Part shown: one piece after another, positions 9,754 through 21,274 of the stretch | Layout: each line of letters starts with the position of its first letter | Position numbering within the stretch: the stretch's first letter is position 1 | The notes under the pieces: model-generated | What the model was told of the DNA's origin: nothing | Databases searched by the model: none | What the model saw: only the letters and a program-made list of their open reading frames with translations | Translations under genes and position numbers: made by a program | DNA from: Neocallimastix lanati (nom. inval.) | Taxonomy: Eukaryota; Neocallimastigomycota; Neocallimastigomycetes; Neocallimastigales; Neocallimastigaceae | DNA length: 64,000 nt | NCBI GenBank assembly: GCA_016946835.1 | Contig: JACVTC010000073.1 | Location: forward strand, 108,501-172,500 | Direction of reading: 5' to 3'

Positions 9754-12700
9754 ATGCCTCAAGAAACTACTTTAGCTAAAGACCAACGCCTTCGTGGAAA
9801 GTCTAACTTCAACGAATGGAAACTTTTTATTGTAACCGCTGCCAAAACTCAAGGTATTGAAGACTTTTTAGAAGATGATATTATCAGTCATCTAAATAAT
9901 GAATTCTTTGTTTACGCCCCAAACGGTAATGAACCAACCAACAGGGTCATTACGGACATTCTTAACAATTTAAACCTCCCAATTCCTGGTCAAGAACCTC
10001 GTCCTGTTAGAGAAAACAATGACGCACCAGAGAATGTAAACAATAATGCTCTAGAACCATTATTGGATAATAGAACAAAAAGACTAATTATCAAAGAGGC
10101 TATAAAAATGGATGCCGAATTGATGTTATTGATTTTAAAAAATATTGACGAAAAAATCGTTAAAGAGATAAGTCGTCTGACTAACAGTTATCGTATTATG
10201 GAAAAACTCAAGGGAAAATACGGTAACAACAACGCTGATATGGAGTACTGGCTTAAAATACTCAAAAGTTTAAAGCCAAAGAACAAAAATGAAGTAATCA
10301 AAATGTTGGACCAAGCGAAAGAAATTTTCGTAGAAATGGAAGAAGTTGATTTAGGTATTACAAACAAGGAAAAATTAAAATACCTATATAACATTCTTAC
10401 TGATGACTATAAAAATATTGTTCAATTCGACTTGAACAGTGATGCAGATGAGTACTTAGATACTCTCAAAAGAATTATCTCAGCAAGGTCATATGTTGAA
10501 AACTGGGATGACATTAAAGAAAAAGATGAAGATGATGATCCTATGGACCTTGATTACCTTAGCAAGAGGAAAAGAACTACAAAATTAAACAAAAAACCTT
10601 CAAGTTCAATTAACAATAAGAAAAATAAACATAAATATAAGAAAGATAATAAAAGTTATTGTCATATATGTGATATGAACGGACATTCCACAAAAGAATG
10701 TCATTTCAATCTTAAAAGCAAAGAAAACAATATTAAAAATCAGTATAATAATAAAAAAGGGAGGCAAAATCAACAACAAGAGAAGAAATCATTAAATTAC
10801 TTGGTAAACTCAAGAAACTATAATGATTATAGAAATAATAGTACTCCAAAATACACCAAAAATGAAGATTACTCTGATAATGCCAGCAATTACGATGAAA
10901 ACTTTGATTTTGAGGATGCTAGAGCATTAATGTATCAGAGAAAGCAAAATAATAAATATATAAATTTATTGGAGGTTATTCCAAATAATAACAAAAATAC
11001 TCGTGATTTTGATAACATATACGATAAATCTATTGATTTTATTAATCATAGTAACTTAATAACAGATGATGTTACATGGTTTTATGATACAGGTGCCGGT
11101 GAACATGTAACGAATGATAAATCTTTACTTGTGAACTTTAAATATGAATCCGTTAAGTTGTGTTGTGCAAATGGTTCAATTTGCCAATTTGAAGGATATG
11201 GAACTTATGAGTGTTTCATAAATAAACAATATATTAAACTTGAAAAAGTTTTATTTTCCAAAAATGTTCACAAAAATCTTATTAGTGGTATAGAACTTGC
11301 AAAATCAGGTTTTATTTCTTTAATTGATTCTTCTGATGGAGAAAAAGCTAGACTAAAATTGTGGGATAAGAATAAAACTAATCTAGGTACATTCCTATCA
11401 TCTAAATATAATCAATTTCCTATCAAAACACAACATTTAAACAGTAATAAAATAATAGGAAATGATATAATGCATATAGGTAAATTAGATGACAAAAGTA
11501 TTGAAATATGGCATAGAAGATTAGGCCATTTTTATCAAAGTAATTTACCTAAATACCTAGATCTACATAATATAAAAGCTCCTCCATGCATAGATTGCAA
11601 AATTTCTAAGATGAGGAGGGGATCTCATAAAGGGAAAACTCCAAAGGCAACAGAACTCCTGGAAATAATTCATTCAGACATTTCTGGGCCGTATAATCTA
11701 TCCATTAATAACAAGAAATACTTTCTCACAATGATGGACGAATTCTCTAGAAAAGTCTGGATATTTACTCTTAAGTCAAAAGCTGAAGCTCCAGATAAAA
11801 TAATAGAATTCTTTACTTATCTAAATAATCAATTTAAGGATTATACGATAAAAATATTTAAATCTGATGGAGGAAAGGAATATAAAAATAAAAAGATAAA
11901 CAAATATTGTAAAGAAAATGGTATCGAAAAGGTGTATTCTCCTCCTTATTGCCCAGAAATAAACGGAAAAGCTGAAAAAATTAATAATACACTTAGAAAT
12001 TCAGCAAAAACACTTATGTATTGGGCTAAATTATCGGAAAACTTCTGGAACTTTGCGATAAAGCATGCTTGTTATTTATACAATATGATTCCACATTCAG
12101 GAAACAATAATTTAATTCCTGACGAAGTATTTTATAATAAAAAAGTAAATATAAAACATTTAAGAACTTTTGGATGCACTTGCTACTTCAGAGACCAAAG
12201 TCCACACAAACCCAAATTTCAACCAAATTCAAGGAAAGGCATTTTTCTTGGTTTTGACAAAAAGAAATATTCGTATATTATTATGGACAAAGAAACTAGA
12301 AAATTAAATTATGTTAGTGACATTGAATGCGTTGAAGAAGAACCAGGAAATTTTAAATATCCGAATAACGGCTTCCAAGACCCTTATTTCTCTTTTACTA
12401 AAATGGACCTTGATGAAAGAAACATGAGAAATAGAAATATAAATGACGATAATAATTATAATGACAATAATCTTCTAAATGAAAATATCAATTTAAATGA
12501 GAACAATATTTTAAACATAAATAATAATTTAAATCTAGATAATAATGTAAATGAAGATAATAATATCAATATAGCTAAAGACAATAACGAGAACAATGTT
12601 TTAAATGAAAACAATAATGAGAATAACAATGAAAATAATAATAATAATTTGGACAATATTAATTTAAATGAAAATGTAAATTTAATGGACAATAATAATT

Positions 12701-15288
12701 TTATTGAAAATAACGACATTAATGAAGAAGAAAATAACATATCAAAAGAAAATAATACTGTGAAAAAAAACGATTTAATTAAAAATAATCCAAATGAAGA
12801 AATAAAATCAAATGAAATTGATAAAAAACACCCTATAAATTCTGGTGATATAAATATTCCTTCGGCTAAAAATAAAGGCAAAGAAAAAATCAATGAAAAT
12901 GACGAAAATTTAAATTTTGAAAAAAGTGAAAAAAGTTTTATTAATAAAAATTTTTCAAAAATTGAACCAAAAATTTCTAAACAGCCATTGGTCAAAATAA
13001 ATTTATCAGAACCTTGTTCATCAAATAGTAATATAAATAATATTTTAAATAATACCTTATCAACCTCACGTGATAAAATTTTACATAAATCTTCATCTGA
13101 AAATTTGGAAAATGATAATACACATGATCATAATAATAATACTAATGATCGACATAAAATTATTGAACTTTCTGATAAAACTATGGATAATAAAAAATTT
13201 TCAAAAAATGATGAAAATTTTAATAATAAAAATTTTTTATCAAACAATGACAATAAAATTACAAATTTTAAAAATTCCAACACACCCATTAATAAAATTA
13301 CCAATAATTTACCTATTTTATCAAACTCGCATAATGATAATACTTTTAATAATTATACTCTTAATAAGGCTTCAAATGATACTATTATTTCCAACTCCTC
13401 AGTTGATACTTCTTTACAAGACATCGATAATTCTAATACTCAAGATTCACGAAAAATTGATATTAATATTTCTAATAATTCCAATTTTAACAATTCAACC
13501 AATACCACTAATAATTTGCAATACGATGATAATCTATACCAAGATAACCAGTCTCTTACATCAATTGCCCATAACATTATTAAATCTAATGAAAATGAAA
13601 TTATGGATGATATAATGATTAATAACGATGAAATTAATAATTCTCATTCTTCCAGAAAACGTCATTTACCCCCAAATTCTCCCGATTCCAAAACAGTTAT
13701 TCCTTCCACTCTTAGAACTTTAAGAAGAAAGTTGGATATTGATGATTCTTATATGATCGCTTCTATTTATTCTGATTCTCCAAATAGCTATGATGAAGCC
13801 ATTAGTTGCAAAAATAAAAATTACTGGATTAATGCCATTAAAGATGAGCTAAATAATTTATATTCAAATAAGATTATGACTTTTGTTTCAAAAGTTCCTC
13901 CTGGAAAAAATATTATTTCTACGAAATGGGTTTTTGCTACTAAGAGGGATAGTAATAATTTTATTTACAAATATAAAGCTCGTCTGGTTGCCAGAGGCTT
14001 CCGTCAAAAATGGGGTATTGATTATGATCTTACGTATTCCCCAACTTTAAATATTGATAGTCTTAAACTCATTTTTGCTTTATCTGCTGCTTTTCATTGG
14101 GACATTTTTCAACTTGATATTAAGGCTGCTTACCTTAATGCTCCTCTCGACAAGGATATTTACACTACCATTCCTAAAGGCGATATAAACTTTGGGAGGG
14201 GATACTGGAAACTAAACAAAGCATTATATGGCCTTAAGCAATCCGGTAGACAGTGGTACGAAACAATAAGAAAATTTTTAATTAATAATAATTTTGAACA
14301 AATAAAAGCCGAACAATGCATATTCAAACATACAATAAATAATAAAACAAAATGTATAATTGGACTCTATGTTGATGACATGGTCATTGCCGGTGAAATA
14401 AAATTTATCAAAGATATAATATCAAAAATTAAAAGAAAATTCAAAATATCAAATTGTGGACCAATCGAATATATTTTAGGTATTAAAGTAGAAAAACAAA
14501 ATAATAGTTATATAATTTCACAGAAAAGTTTTATTGAAAATATGTTAGAAAAATTCAATATAAGCAATACTCGAAAAAGAAAAACACCCTGCACAGGAGA
14601 CAATGATATATCCGAAAATAAAAAGCCTTTCGATAAAACAATATACAAAAGTGCAATTGGATCCTTAATTTATTTATCAAAATGTACAAGGCCGGAAATC
14701 TCTTTCGCCGTTAATAAAGCTTCCAGAAAATGTGAACAACCAACAATTTCAGACTGGAACAAAGTAATAAATATTTTAAAATATATAAATAGTACAAAAG
14801 ATTATAAAATTAAATATGATGGAAAGGGGGAGTTAATTGCATACACGGACTCAGATTTCGCAGGCGATAAAATTGATAGAAAGTCTACTTCAGGTGGAAT
14901 TATTTTAATGGGAAAAAGTCCTATATGCTGGATATCTAAAAAACAAACGTGCGTTGCTACTTCTACCGCAGAGGCCGAATATATAAGTACTTCAGAAAAC
15001 GTCAAGAAAATATTATGGATAAGAAACATTATTAAAGAAATATTAAATAAGAAATTAAATATAACAATCTACACTGATAATCAAGCAAGTAAATGTATAA
15101 TGGAAAATGGTGAAATCAATACTAAGTTAAAACATATAGATGTCAGATACCATTTCAATAGAGATAACATATTAAAGAAAAGAATAAATCTAAAATATAT
15201 AGACACGGAAAACATGCTAGCCGACATATTAACAAAAGATTCAAATGGTGCAAAAATACTAAAATTTACAAATAATATTTTTATATAA
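9754..15288 (+). CDS. gag-pol: Cop1 Gag-Pol polyprotein
   Basis: A single frame of 1844 residues. In order: copia-type Gag (NFNEWKLFIVTAAK at the N-terminus); a CCHC knuckle CHICDMNGHSTKEC near 304-317; protease DTGA near 445; integrase HHCC (HRRLGH...CIDC) near 586-616; a DDE core (HSDISGPY, KSDGGKEY, the E in PEINGKAEK); a spacer of about 400 Asn/Asp/Ser-rich residues (about 890-1310); RT with YVDD at 1539-1542; and RNase H (TDSDFAG, STAEAEYIS). The integrase-before-RT order defines Ty1/copia. No stop or frameshift is visible. The low-complexity spacer is unusually long; it keeps the frame, so it is tolerated. Confidence 0.95.
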   Translation: MPQETTLAKDQRLRGKSNFNEWKLFIVTAAKTQGIEDFLEDDIISHLNNEFFVYAPNGNEPTNRVITDILNNLNLPIPGQEPRPVRENNDAPENVNNNALEPLLDNRTKRLIIKEAIKMDAELMLLILKNIDEKIVKEISRLTNSYRIMEKLKGKYGNNNADMEYWLKILKSLKPKNKNEVIKMLDQAKEIFVEMEEVDLGITNKEKLKYLYNILTDDYKNIVQFDLNSDADEYLDTLKRIISARSYVENWDDIKEKDEDDDPMDLDYLSKRKRTTKLNKKPSSSINNKKNKHKYKKDNKSYCHICDMNGHSTKECHFNLKSKENNIKNQYNNKKGRQNQQQEKKSLNYLVNSRNYNDYRNNSTPKYTKNEDYSDNASNYDENFDFEDARALMYQRKQNNKYINLLEVIPNNNKNTRDFDNIYDKSIDFINHSNLITDDVTWFYDTGAGEHVTNDKSLLVNFKYESVKLCCANGSICQFEGYGTYECFINKQYIKLEKVLFSKNVHKNLISGIELAKSGFISLIDSSDGEKARLKLWDKNKTNLGTFLSSKYNQFPIKTQHLNSNKIIGNDIMHIGKLDDKSIEIWHRRLGHFYQSNLPKYLDLHNIKAPPCIDCKISKMRRGSHKGKTPKATELLEIIHSDISGPYNLSINNKKYFLTMMDEFSRKVWIFTLKSKAEAPDKIIEFFTYLNNQFKDYTIKIFKSDGGKEYKNKKINKYCKENGIEKVYSPPYCPEINGKAEKINNTLRNSAKTLMYWAKLSENFWNFAIKHACYLYNMIPHSGNNNLIPDEVFYNKKVNIKHLRTFGCTCYFRDQSPHKPKFQPNSRKGIFLGFDKKKYSYIIMDKETRKLNYVSDIECVEEEPGNFKYPNNGFQDPYFSFTKMDLDERNMRNRNINDDNNYNDNNLLNENINLNENNILNINNNLNLDNNVNEDNNINIAKDNNENNVLNENNNENNNENNNNNLDNINLNENVNLMDNNNFIENNDINEEENNISKENNTVKKNDLIKNNPNEEIKSNEIDKKHPINSGDINIPSAKNKGKEKINENDENLNFEKSEKSFINKNFSKIEPKISKQPLVKINLSEPCSSNSNINNILNNTLSTSRDKILHKSSSENLENDNTHDHNNNTNDRHKIIELSDKTMDNKKFSKNDENFNNKNFLSNNDNKITNFKNSNTPINKITNNLPILSNSHNDNTFNNYTLNKASNDTIISNSSVDTSLQDIDNSNTQDSRKIDINISNNSNFNNSTNTTNNLQYDDNLYQDNQSLTSIAHNIIKSNENEIMDDIMINNDEINNSHSSRKRHLPPNSPDSKTVIPSTLRTLRRKLDIDDSYMIASIYSDSPNSYDEAISCKNKNYWINAIKDELNNLYSNKIMTFVSKVPPGKNIISTKWVFATKRDSNNFIYKYKARLVARGFRQKWGIDYDLTYSPTLNIDSLKLIFALSAAFHWDIFQLDIKAAYLNAPLDKDIYTTIPKGDINFGRGYWKLNKALYGLKQSGRQWYETIRKFLINNNFEQIKAEQCIFKHTINNKTKCIIGLYVDDMVIAGEIKFIKDIISKIKRKFKISNCGPIEYILGIKVEKQNNSYIISQKSFIENMLEKFNISNTRKRKTPCTGDNDISENKKPFDKTIYKSAIGSLIYLSKCTRPEISFAVNKASRKCEQPTISDWNKVINILKYINSTKDYKIKYDGKGELIAYTDSDFAGDKIDRKSTSGGIILMGKSPICWISKKQTCVATSTAEAEYISTSENVKKILWIRNIIKEILNKKLNITIYTDNQASKCIMENGEINTKLKHIDVRYHFNRDNILKKRINLKYIDTENMLADILTKDSNGAKILKFTNNIFI

Positions 15289-15308
15289 AAATCTCATTTG
15301 AGGGGGAG
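15276..15308 (+). promoter_or_regulatory. Cop1 polypurine tract and flanking palindrome
   Basis: TTGAGGGGGAG directly precedes the 3' LTR. A perfect 16-base palindrome, ATTTTTATATAAAAAT, overlaps the stop codon just upstream, and a short CTCA/TGAG stem touches the purine tract. Confidence 0.7.
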
Positions 15309-15611
15309 TGATAACTACTTAATAATTATACTATATATTTATTTATATTATTTTATATATTTATTTATTATGTAATTTATTAAAGTGTACTTGTGTTAAT
15401 GTTTTATGTAAATTAGTTAATACGTTTATTTTATATTGTATAAACTATGTCAACAATCATTTTAATTATTTTGTGTAACATGTATTTACGTAACAAATGT
15501 ATTCATGTGATATAGTTCTATATAAACATCATGAATGTACTATCCACTTCTCTCTTTGTTAACCATAATACTTTCGTATTATTATATTAAATAAATAAAC
15601 AACATATATCA
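15309..15611 (+). repeat. Cop1 3' LTR
   Basis: 303 bp, no difference from the 5' LTR seen by eye. It is followed by the ATAAT target duplication. Confidence 0.95.
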
Positions 15612-16165
15612 ATAATAATACTTAATAGTTATAATAAATAAATTTTTATAATAATATTTAATAATTTTAATAATTTTATAATATTAATAGTTTATAATAA
15701 TTTTTATAATAATATTTAATTAATAATTTTAATAATTTTATAATAATTTTTATAATAATATTTAATTAATAATTTTATAATAATTTTTAATAATAAATTT
15801 AATTAATAATATTTAATAGTTATAATAAATAAATTTTTATAATAATATTTAATAATTTTAATAATTTTATAATATTAATAGTTTATAATAATTTTTATAA
15901 TAATATTTAATTAATAATTTTAATAATTTTATAATAATTTTTATAATAATATTTAATTAATAATTTTAATAATTTAGTATCTTAAAAGTATAATTTTAAT
16001 ATTTACAATTGTATTTTAATATATACATATATTTAATAATATAACAATAAAGTAATTAATTAAAATTTATTTACATTATTTACAAGTGAAAATTAATTTA
16101 TATCAAAATAAATTAAATTTACAATGAGGTTTAGGTTATGAAGAATATAGGAAAGTACAATTTAG

Positions 16166-16374
16166 TAATGTTAAGATAATAACTGAATTTCAATTCAATT
16201 TCAATTACGATAATTCAGTTATTTGAATTTCAATATTAATAAATAATAATAATATAATAATTATTAAAATATTTAGGAATTAGTCTAGACCAACTAATTA
16301 CTAAATATTATTAACATATTGAATTTAATATATATTAAATAATGTAAACACGTGATTGTCATATTAAATTAATT
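16166..16374 (+). repeat. Possible truncated LTR between D and MULE-1
   Basis: Starts TGTTAAGATAAT where D breaks off. It contains AACTGAAT and ATTCAGTT arms and an ATTAGT/ACTAAT hairpin with ACCA in the loop. The Gyp2 3' LTR has a similar ATAGT...ACCA-ACTAT hairpin near 26650. It may be the left remnant of the Gyp2 5' LTR cut by MULE-1, but the similarity is weak. Confidence 0.3.
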
Positions 16375-16442
16375 GGGGGTGGTGCGTTTCGGAATGTGGC
16401 TTTAAATATTTTTACATAAATTTTCATTTCGGAATGTGGCTT
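16375..16442 (+). repeat. MULE-1 left end with 40-bp direct repeat
   Basis: TTTCGGAATGTGGCTT occurs twice, 40 bases apart (from about 16387 and 16427). The first copy is continuous with the terminal repeat. These may be transposase-binding sites. Confidence 0.6.
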
Positions 16443-16894
16443 ATATTATTTTTTTATAAATTTTTATTTATGAATATAATATTTAAATATTAAAATAAAA
16501 TGGCACATATAATTTCTTTGAAAAAATAATTATTAAAAATATTTAAAATGTGATATATTTCAAAAAAAATAATGATTTACATTCGCCATATTCTGAAAAT
16601 TTTTATTTATTTATTAATTTATTCATTTAATTATTTAATAATAATATTTAATAATATTTCTTTTTATACTATTTTCTAATTATAAAGTTTGTTTATTATA
16701 TGGAAATATAATAATTTACATTAATTTAAAATACTGTAAAAATTATAATAAAATTCATGTTAATATATATGAATATGCTATATCATTTATTTATTATATA
16801 ATTTATTTGTTGCTAAATTCAGTTTTTATATTAATTTCATATCAATATCTTATTTATTTTATTTTATCATATTATATATTATTATTTCACTGCA

Positions 16895-17945
16895 TATTTA
16901 TTTTATTTTATTTTATTTTATTTTATTTCGATTGATACTTGCAATTTATTATAATTCACATATTTATTTTATTTTATTAGTACTTGTATTTTTATTATAA
17001 TTCAAATATTTATTTTGTTTTATTTTATTTTATTTTTATAAATACTTGTATTTTTATTATAATTCAAATAATTTTTTTATTTTATTTTATTTTATTTTAT
17101 TTTATTTTATTTTTATTAATACTTTATTCTTTATATTACTTCACTATTTTATTTTATTTTATTTTATTTATTTATTTTATTTTATTTTATTTTATTTTAT
17201 TTTATTTTATTTTATTTTATTTTATTTATTTTATTTTATTTTATTTTATTTTATTTATTTATTTTATTTTATTTTATTTTTATTAATACTTTATTCTTTA
17301 ATATTACTTCACTATTTATTTTATTTTATTTCTTTTATTTTATTTTTATTTTATTTTATTTTATTAATACTTTATTCTTTAATATTACTTCCCTATTTAT
17401 TTTATTTTATTTTATTTTTATTAATACTTTATTCCTTTATATTACTTCACTATTTTATTTTATTTTATTTTATTTTATTTTATTTTATTTTATTTTATTT
17501 TATTTTATTTTATTTATTTTATTTATTTTATTTTATTTTATTTATTTTATTTTATTTTTATTTTATTTTTATTTTATTTATTTTATTTTTATTAATACTT
17601 TATTCTTTAATATTACTTCACTATTTATTTTATTTTATTTCTTTTATTTTATTTTATTTTATTTTATTTTTATTAATACTTTATTCTTTAATATTACTTC
17701 ACTATTTATTTTATTTTATTTTATTTTTATTAATACTTTATTCTTTAATATTACTTCACTATTTATTTTATTTTATTTCTTTTATTTTATTTTATTTTAT
17801 TTTATTTTATTTTATTTTATTTCTTTTATTTTATTTTATTTTATTTTATTTTATTTTATTTTATTTATTTTATTTTATTTTATTTTATTTTATTTTATTT
17901 TATTTTATTTTATTTTATTTTATTTTATTTTATTTTATTTTATTT
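16895..17945. repeat. TTTTA pentanucleotide array
   Basis: Mainly (TTTTA)n, broken by a recurring segment with ATTAATACTTTATTCTTTA and ATTACTTCACTA (about 17115-17780). The Phe/Ile/Leu/Tyr-only ORFs here (16984-17286, 17046-18287) are by-products of the repeat. Confidence 0.9.
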
Positions 17946-18850
17946 TATTCAATCTGTACTTCATATTTTATATTTCAACTATTTATTTTATTTTATTTTA
18001 TTTTATTTTATTCATTCTGTACTTCATATTTATATTTCAACTATTTATTTTATTTTATTCATTCTGTATTTCATATTTATATTTCAACTATTTATTTTAT
18101 TTTATTCAATCTGTACTTTATATTTATATTTCAACTATTAATTTTATTTTATTCATCCTGTACTTTATATTTATATTTCAACTATTTATTTTATTTTATT
18201 CAATCTGTACTTCATATTTTTATTTCAACTATTTATTTTATTTTATTTTATTCAATCTGTACTTTATATTTATATTTCAACTATTAATTTTATTTTATTC
18301 ATCCTGTACTTTATATTTATATTTCAACTATTTATTTTATTTTATTCATTCTGTACTTCATATTTATATTTCAACTATTTATTTTATTTTATTCAATCTG
18401 TACTTTATATTTATATTTCAACTATTTATTTTATTTTATTCATTCTGTACTTCATATTTATATTTCAACTATTTATTTTATTTTATTCAATCTGTACTTC
18501 ATATTTATATTTCAACTATTTATTTTATTTTATTCATCCTGTACTTTATATTTATATTTCAACTATTTATTTTATTTTATTCATTCTGTACTTCATATTT
18601 ATATTTCAACTATTTATTTTATTTTATTCAATCTGTACTTCATATTTATATTTCAACTATTTATTTTATTTTATTCATTCTGTATTTCATATTTATATTT
18701 CAACTATTTATTTTATTTTATTCAATCTGTACTTCATATTTATATTTCAACTATTTATTTTATTTTATTCATTCTGTATTTCATATTTATATTTCAACTA
18801 TTTATTTTATTTTATTCAATTTGTACTTTATATTTATATTTCAACTATTT
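17945..18850. repeat. 46-47 bp minisatellite, about 19 copies
   Basis: Each unit holds CAATCTGTACTTCATATT plus TATATTTCAACTATTTATTT. Three variants (CAATCTG, CATTCTG, CATCCTG) alternate; the last third is a CATTCTG/CAATCTG dimer, which suggests a 93-bp higher-order unit. It lies inside MULE-1. Confidence 0.88.
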
Positions 18851-19723
18851 ATTTTATTTTATTTTATTTTATATACTTATACTTCTATATTATTACATTC
18901 TATATTTTTTTCATTTTATTTTTAAATATTCTTTTTTAAAATTCTTATTTCCTTTTTAATATTTTTTTATCTAATATTTTAAATAAATTTTATATAATAC
19001 GAAAATCTTTTTACTCAGGAGCATTATATTTACTTGATAAGGAAAGATTATTTGAAAATTTAATTATAAATATTAAATTAAAACTTTTTTTAGTAATAGT
19101 AATAATAACAATAACATTTTTAAACATAAATTTCTATTAAATAATAAATAAATTATTTTAGATATTTATATTATACAAATCTAATAAACTAACAAAAGAG
19201 CATTACTATTTTTACAAATAGTAAAGTTTTTTTAGAAAGCCTGATAGAAATAATTTAAAATATTAATTATTTTCTTTTATAAGTATTATAATACTTAAAT
19301 ATCATTATATATATTTAAAATGTATATTTGAATATTTATTAAAAATATGAAATATACATTAAATATATTTTTAAAAAATATATTAATTTAATAATTGGTT
19401 TATTTTATAAAAATTATTTATTTATTTATTAATTTACTACAATATAAAATAAAAATAATGAGAAATGCAATACATTCATATTTTTAATATTTTATAATAC
19501 TAATATATAATAATAAAGACATCTTTTAATTTTATTTAATAATATTTAATTAAGTAAAAAATATTTAAAATAAATTTATAAAAAAAATTTTTTTTTAATA
19601 TTTTTAAGCTAACCCTATCAATAAATATTAAATAAATTTAAATATTGAATTTCTTATTAAATAAAAAAATTTAATTTTCAATTAATTGTAATTATGATTT
19701 TGAAAGGATTTTAATAATTATTT
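18851..19723. other. AT-rich spacer inside MULE-1, no gene seen
   Basis: Low-complexity AT-rich sequence between the minisatellite and the 3' end of the transposase gene. No open frame or structured motif stands out. Confidence 0.6.
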
Positions 19724-21175
19724 TTATTTTGTTTTATTAAAATTAATGATTTCATTATTCAATCTAATTAAACAATTAAACCAATTTTCGATGATATCAT
19801 TTTTACTACATCCAATATTTTTTAATTCGGCTTCCATATTTTTATAATATTCAACTAAAATATTAATGTCATCGACCCTTTCTGATATTCTGCTCTTTTT
19901 TCTCCAAATTCCTTTAATTCTCATATGGTAATCATAGTAAGATTTGGATTCTTCAAATTGTATTGTATATATTAATTTATAAAATGAAGGCTTTTTTACA
20001 AATAAATTTTTTAAATAACTGTTATAAGATTCTGAAGCATTATTTGTTATGTGGTCTATATTATTGTAATAATTCCAATATTTTATATTATAGATATTTA
20101 GAAATGTTTTCTCAAAATAATCTAAAAAATTCAAAAATTGGGAACAGGTAGATTTATATCTCATGCATGTATTTTTAATTTTATTAAAAATATCAGGTAT
20201 GTATTCAATATTAATAAAACATAAATTAGAAATCGCTTTATAATAAGTATTTAAAATATTATGATCTTTCACTTCCTTGTAACATAATTTATTTTTTTTT
20301 GTCATTAATAATCTTTTATAATGCCAAAAACAATATTTAATATTTATATTGGGAAAAATATTTTCCACTGCATTAGATATTCCTTTTTCAAAATCACAAT
20401 GAAAAATTTTTTCTGAGAAATTAATATTTGCATTATATTTAATTATATTTTTTTTTATTTCATTAAATAATATTTCGTAAGTTGTTTGTTCTTTGTTTTT
20501 TAATATTGACATGGAAGTAGTGTAAAAACAATTTAATTCTGTAACATAAGTTCTGGTAATGAATACTTGATAACTATTAGTTGGAGCTATTAAAAATGTA
20601 CCATCAGCAAATATATGTTTATTCTCCATAAATAATTTTGCTTGGAATGGTGATTGAAAAATTATTATATTAGAATTTTTGAATATCATAAAGTATTCAC
20701 CTCTTATTGTTTTATAATATTCAGATACATTAGGAACTTCATCAAATGTTTTTACATTAGGAAATAATTGTTTGTTTTTATATCTTGTTATTTGGGATTT
20801 AATTGTTTTATATTCAGGGCATATATATCCTATTTCTTGAGAAATTTTATCAAATATACGTTTCGATTTTATATCAGAAGGAATCAAACTTTTTTTTATT
20901 TCATTTTTAATTTTATGTTTTATTAATGATTTGAATGCATTAATTTCATTACCAGGATGATTATGTGAAGAATCATAATTTAAAACCTCTTTATTATCAT
21001 TTAAAATAATAAAAGACTTACATTTATTTAATGTTTTATATTCTGTACATCTATATATTTTTGTATTATCTTTTTTTAATTTTGAAAAATTATATTTAAA
21101 TTTTCGATCTATAATTATTTGCTCTTTTCCTCGATTTGTTTCACTTATATCAATTTTTAGATTTCCCTCCATCAA
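19724..21175 (-). CDS. MULE-1 transposase with FLYWCH zinc finger
   Basis: 483 residues with an ATG start at 21175. The N-terminus (about 10-75) has a FLYWCH-type finger: YRCTEYKTLNKC, a strand, then SSHNH. The core has MULE-type motifs: FADGTF near 190 (first catalytic Asp), HCDFEKG near 265 (second Asp), a C-x-x-H (CFWH) near 293, and NASESYNSYL near 380 supplying the Glu. It would cut and paste DNA from the terminal repeats. It aligns along its length with the MULE-2 gene. No break is visible, so it may be functional. It ends before a distinct zinc knuckle, which some relatives carry. Confidence 0.88.
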   Translation of the reverse strand: MMEGNLKIDISETNRGKEQIIIDRKFKYNFSKLKKDNTKIYRCTEYKTLNKCKSFIILNDNKEVLNYDSSHNHPGNEINAFKSLIKHKIKNEIKKSLIPSDIKSKRIFDKISQEIGYICPEYKTIKSQITRYKNKQLFPNVKTFDEVPNVSEYYKTIRGEYFMIFKNSNIIIFQSPFQAKLFMENKHIFADGTFLIAPTNSYQVFITRTYVTELNCFYTTSMSILKNKEQTTYEILFNEIKKNIIKYNANINFSEKIFHCDFEKGISNAVENIFPNINIKYCFWHYKRLLMTKKNKLCYKEVKDHNILNTYYKAISNLCFINIEYIPDIFNKIKNTCMRYKSTCSQFLNFLDYFEKTFLNIYNIKYWNYYNNIDHITNNASESYNSYLKNLFVKKPSFYKLIYTIQFEESKSYYDYHMRIKGIWRKKSRISERVDDINILVEYYKNMEAELKNIGCSKNDIIENWFNCLIRLNNEIINFNKTK

Positions 21176-21274
21176 AATTTTTAATATAAATATTAATAAA
21201 TATGAAAATATTTATTTTTTATTTTTTATTTAATATGTATTTTCAATTTTTTTTAAAAATTACAATTATAAATA

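Larger units (their letters stand above)
9392..15611 (+). mobile_element. Cop1: apparently intact Ty1/copia LTR retrotransposon
   Basis: A full element with two identical 303-bp LTRs (9392-9694 and 15309-15611), a 5-bp target duplication ATAAT (9387-9391 and 15612-15616), a primer-binding site, one uninterrupted polyprotein and a polypurine tract. It is inserted into solo LTR D, so it is younger than D. Identical LTRs and an open frame point to recent activity. Confidence 0.95.
8799..16165 (-). repeat. Gyp3-family solo LTR (D), split by Cop1
   Basis: Read on the minus strand this is the Gyp3 LTR, with the GAGTCTACCA end at 8799-8808 and the GC-rich hairpin at about 8825-8872. It breaks at 9391 where Cop1 sits, resumes at 15617, and runs to about 16165 (TATAGGAAAGTACAATTTAG), where similarity stops before the LTR start. 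It is closest to copy C (35979-36990): both have TGATTCTTATTGATTT next to the LTR edge. Confidence 0.78.

Noticed and set aside
12456-12995. 179-codon minus-strand ORF
   Set aside because: Antisense of the Asn-rich Cop1 spacer; its Leu/Ser/Phe composition comes from AAT/GAT codons read backwards.
17046-18287. 413-codon ORF rich in Phe, Ile, Leu and Tyr that looks like a membrane protein
   Set aside because: It is a direct translation of (TTTTA)n and the minisatellite; every frame of such a repeat is open and hydrophobic.
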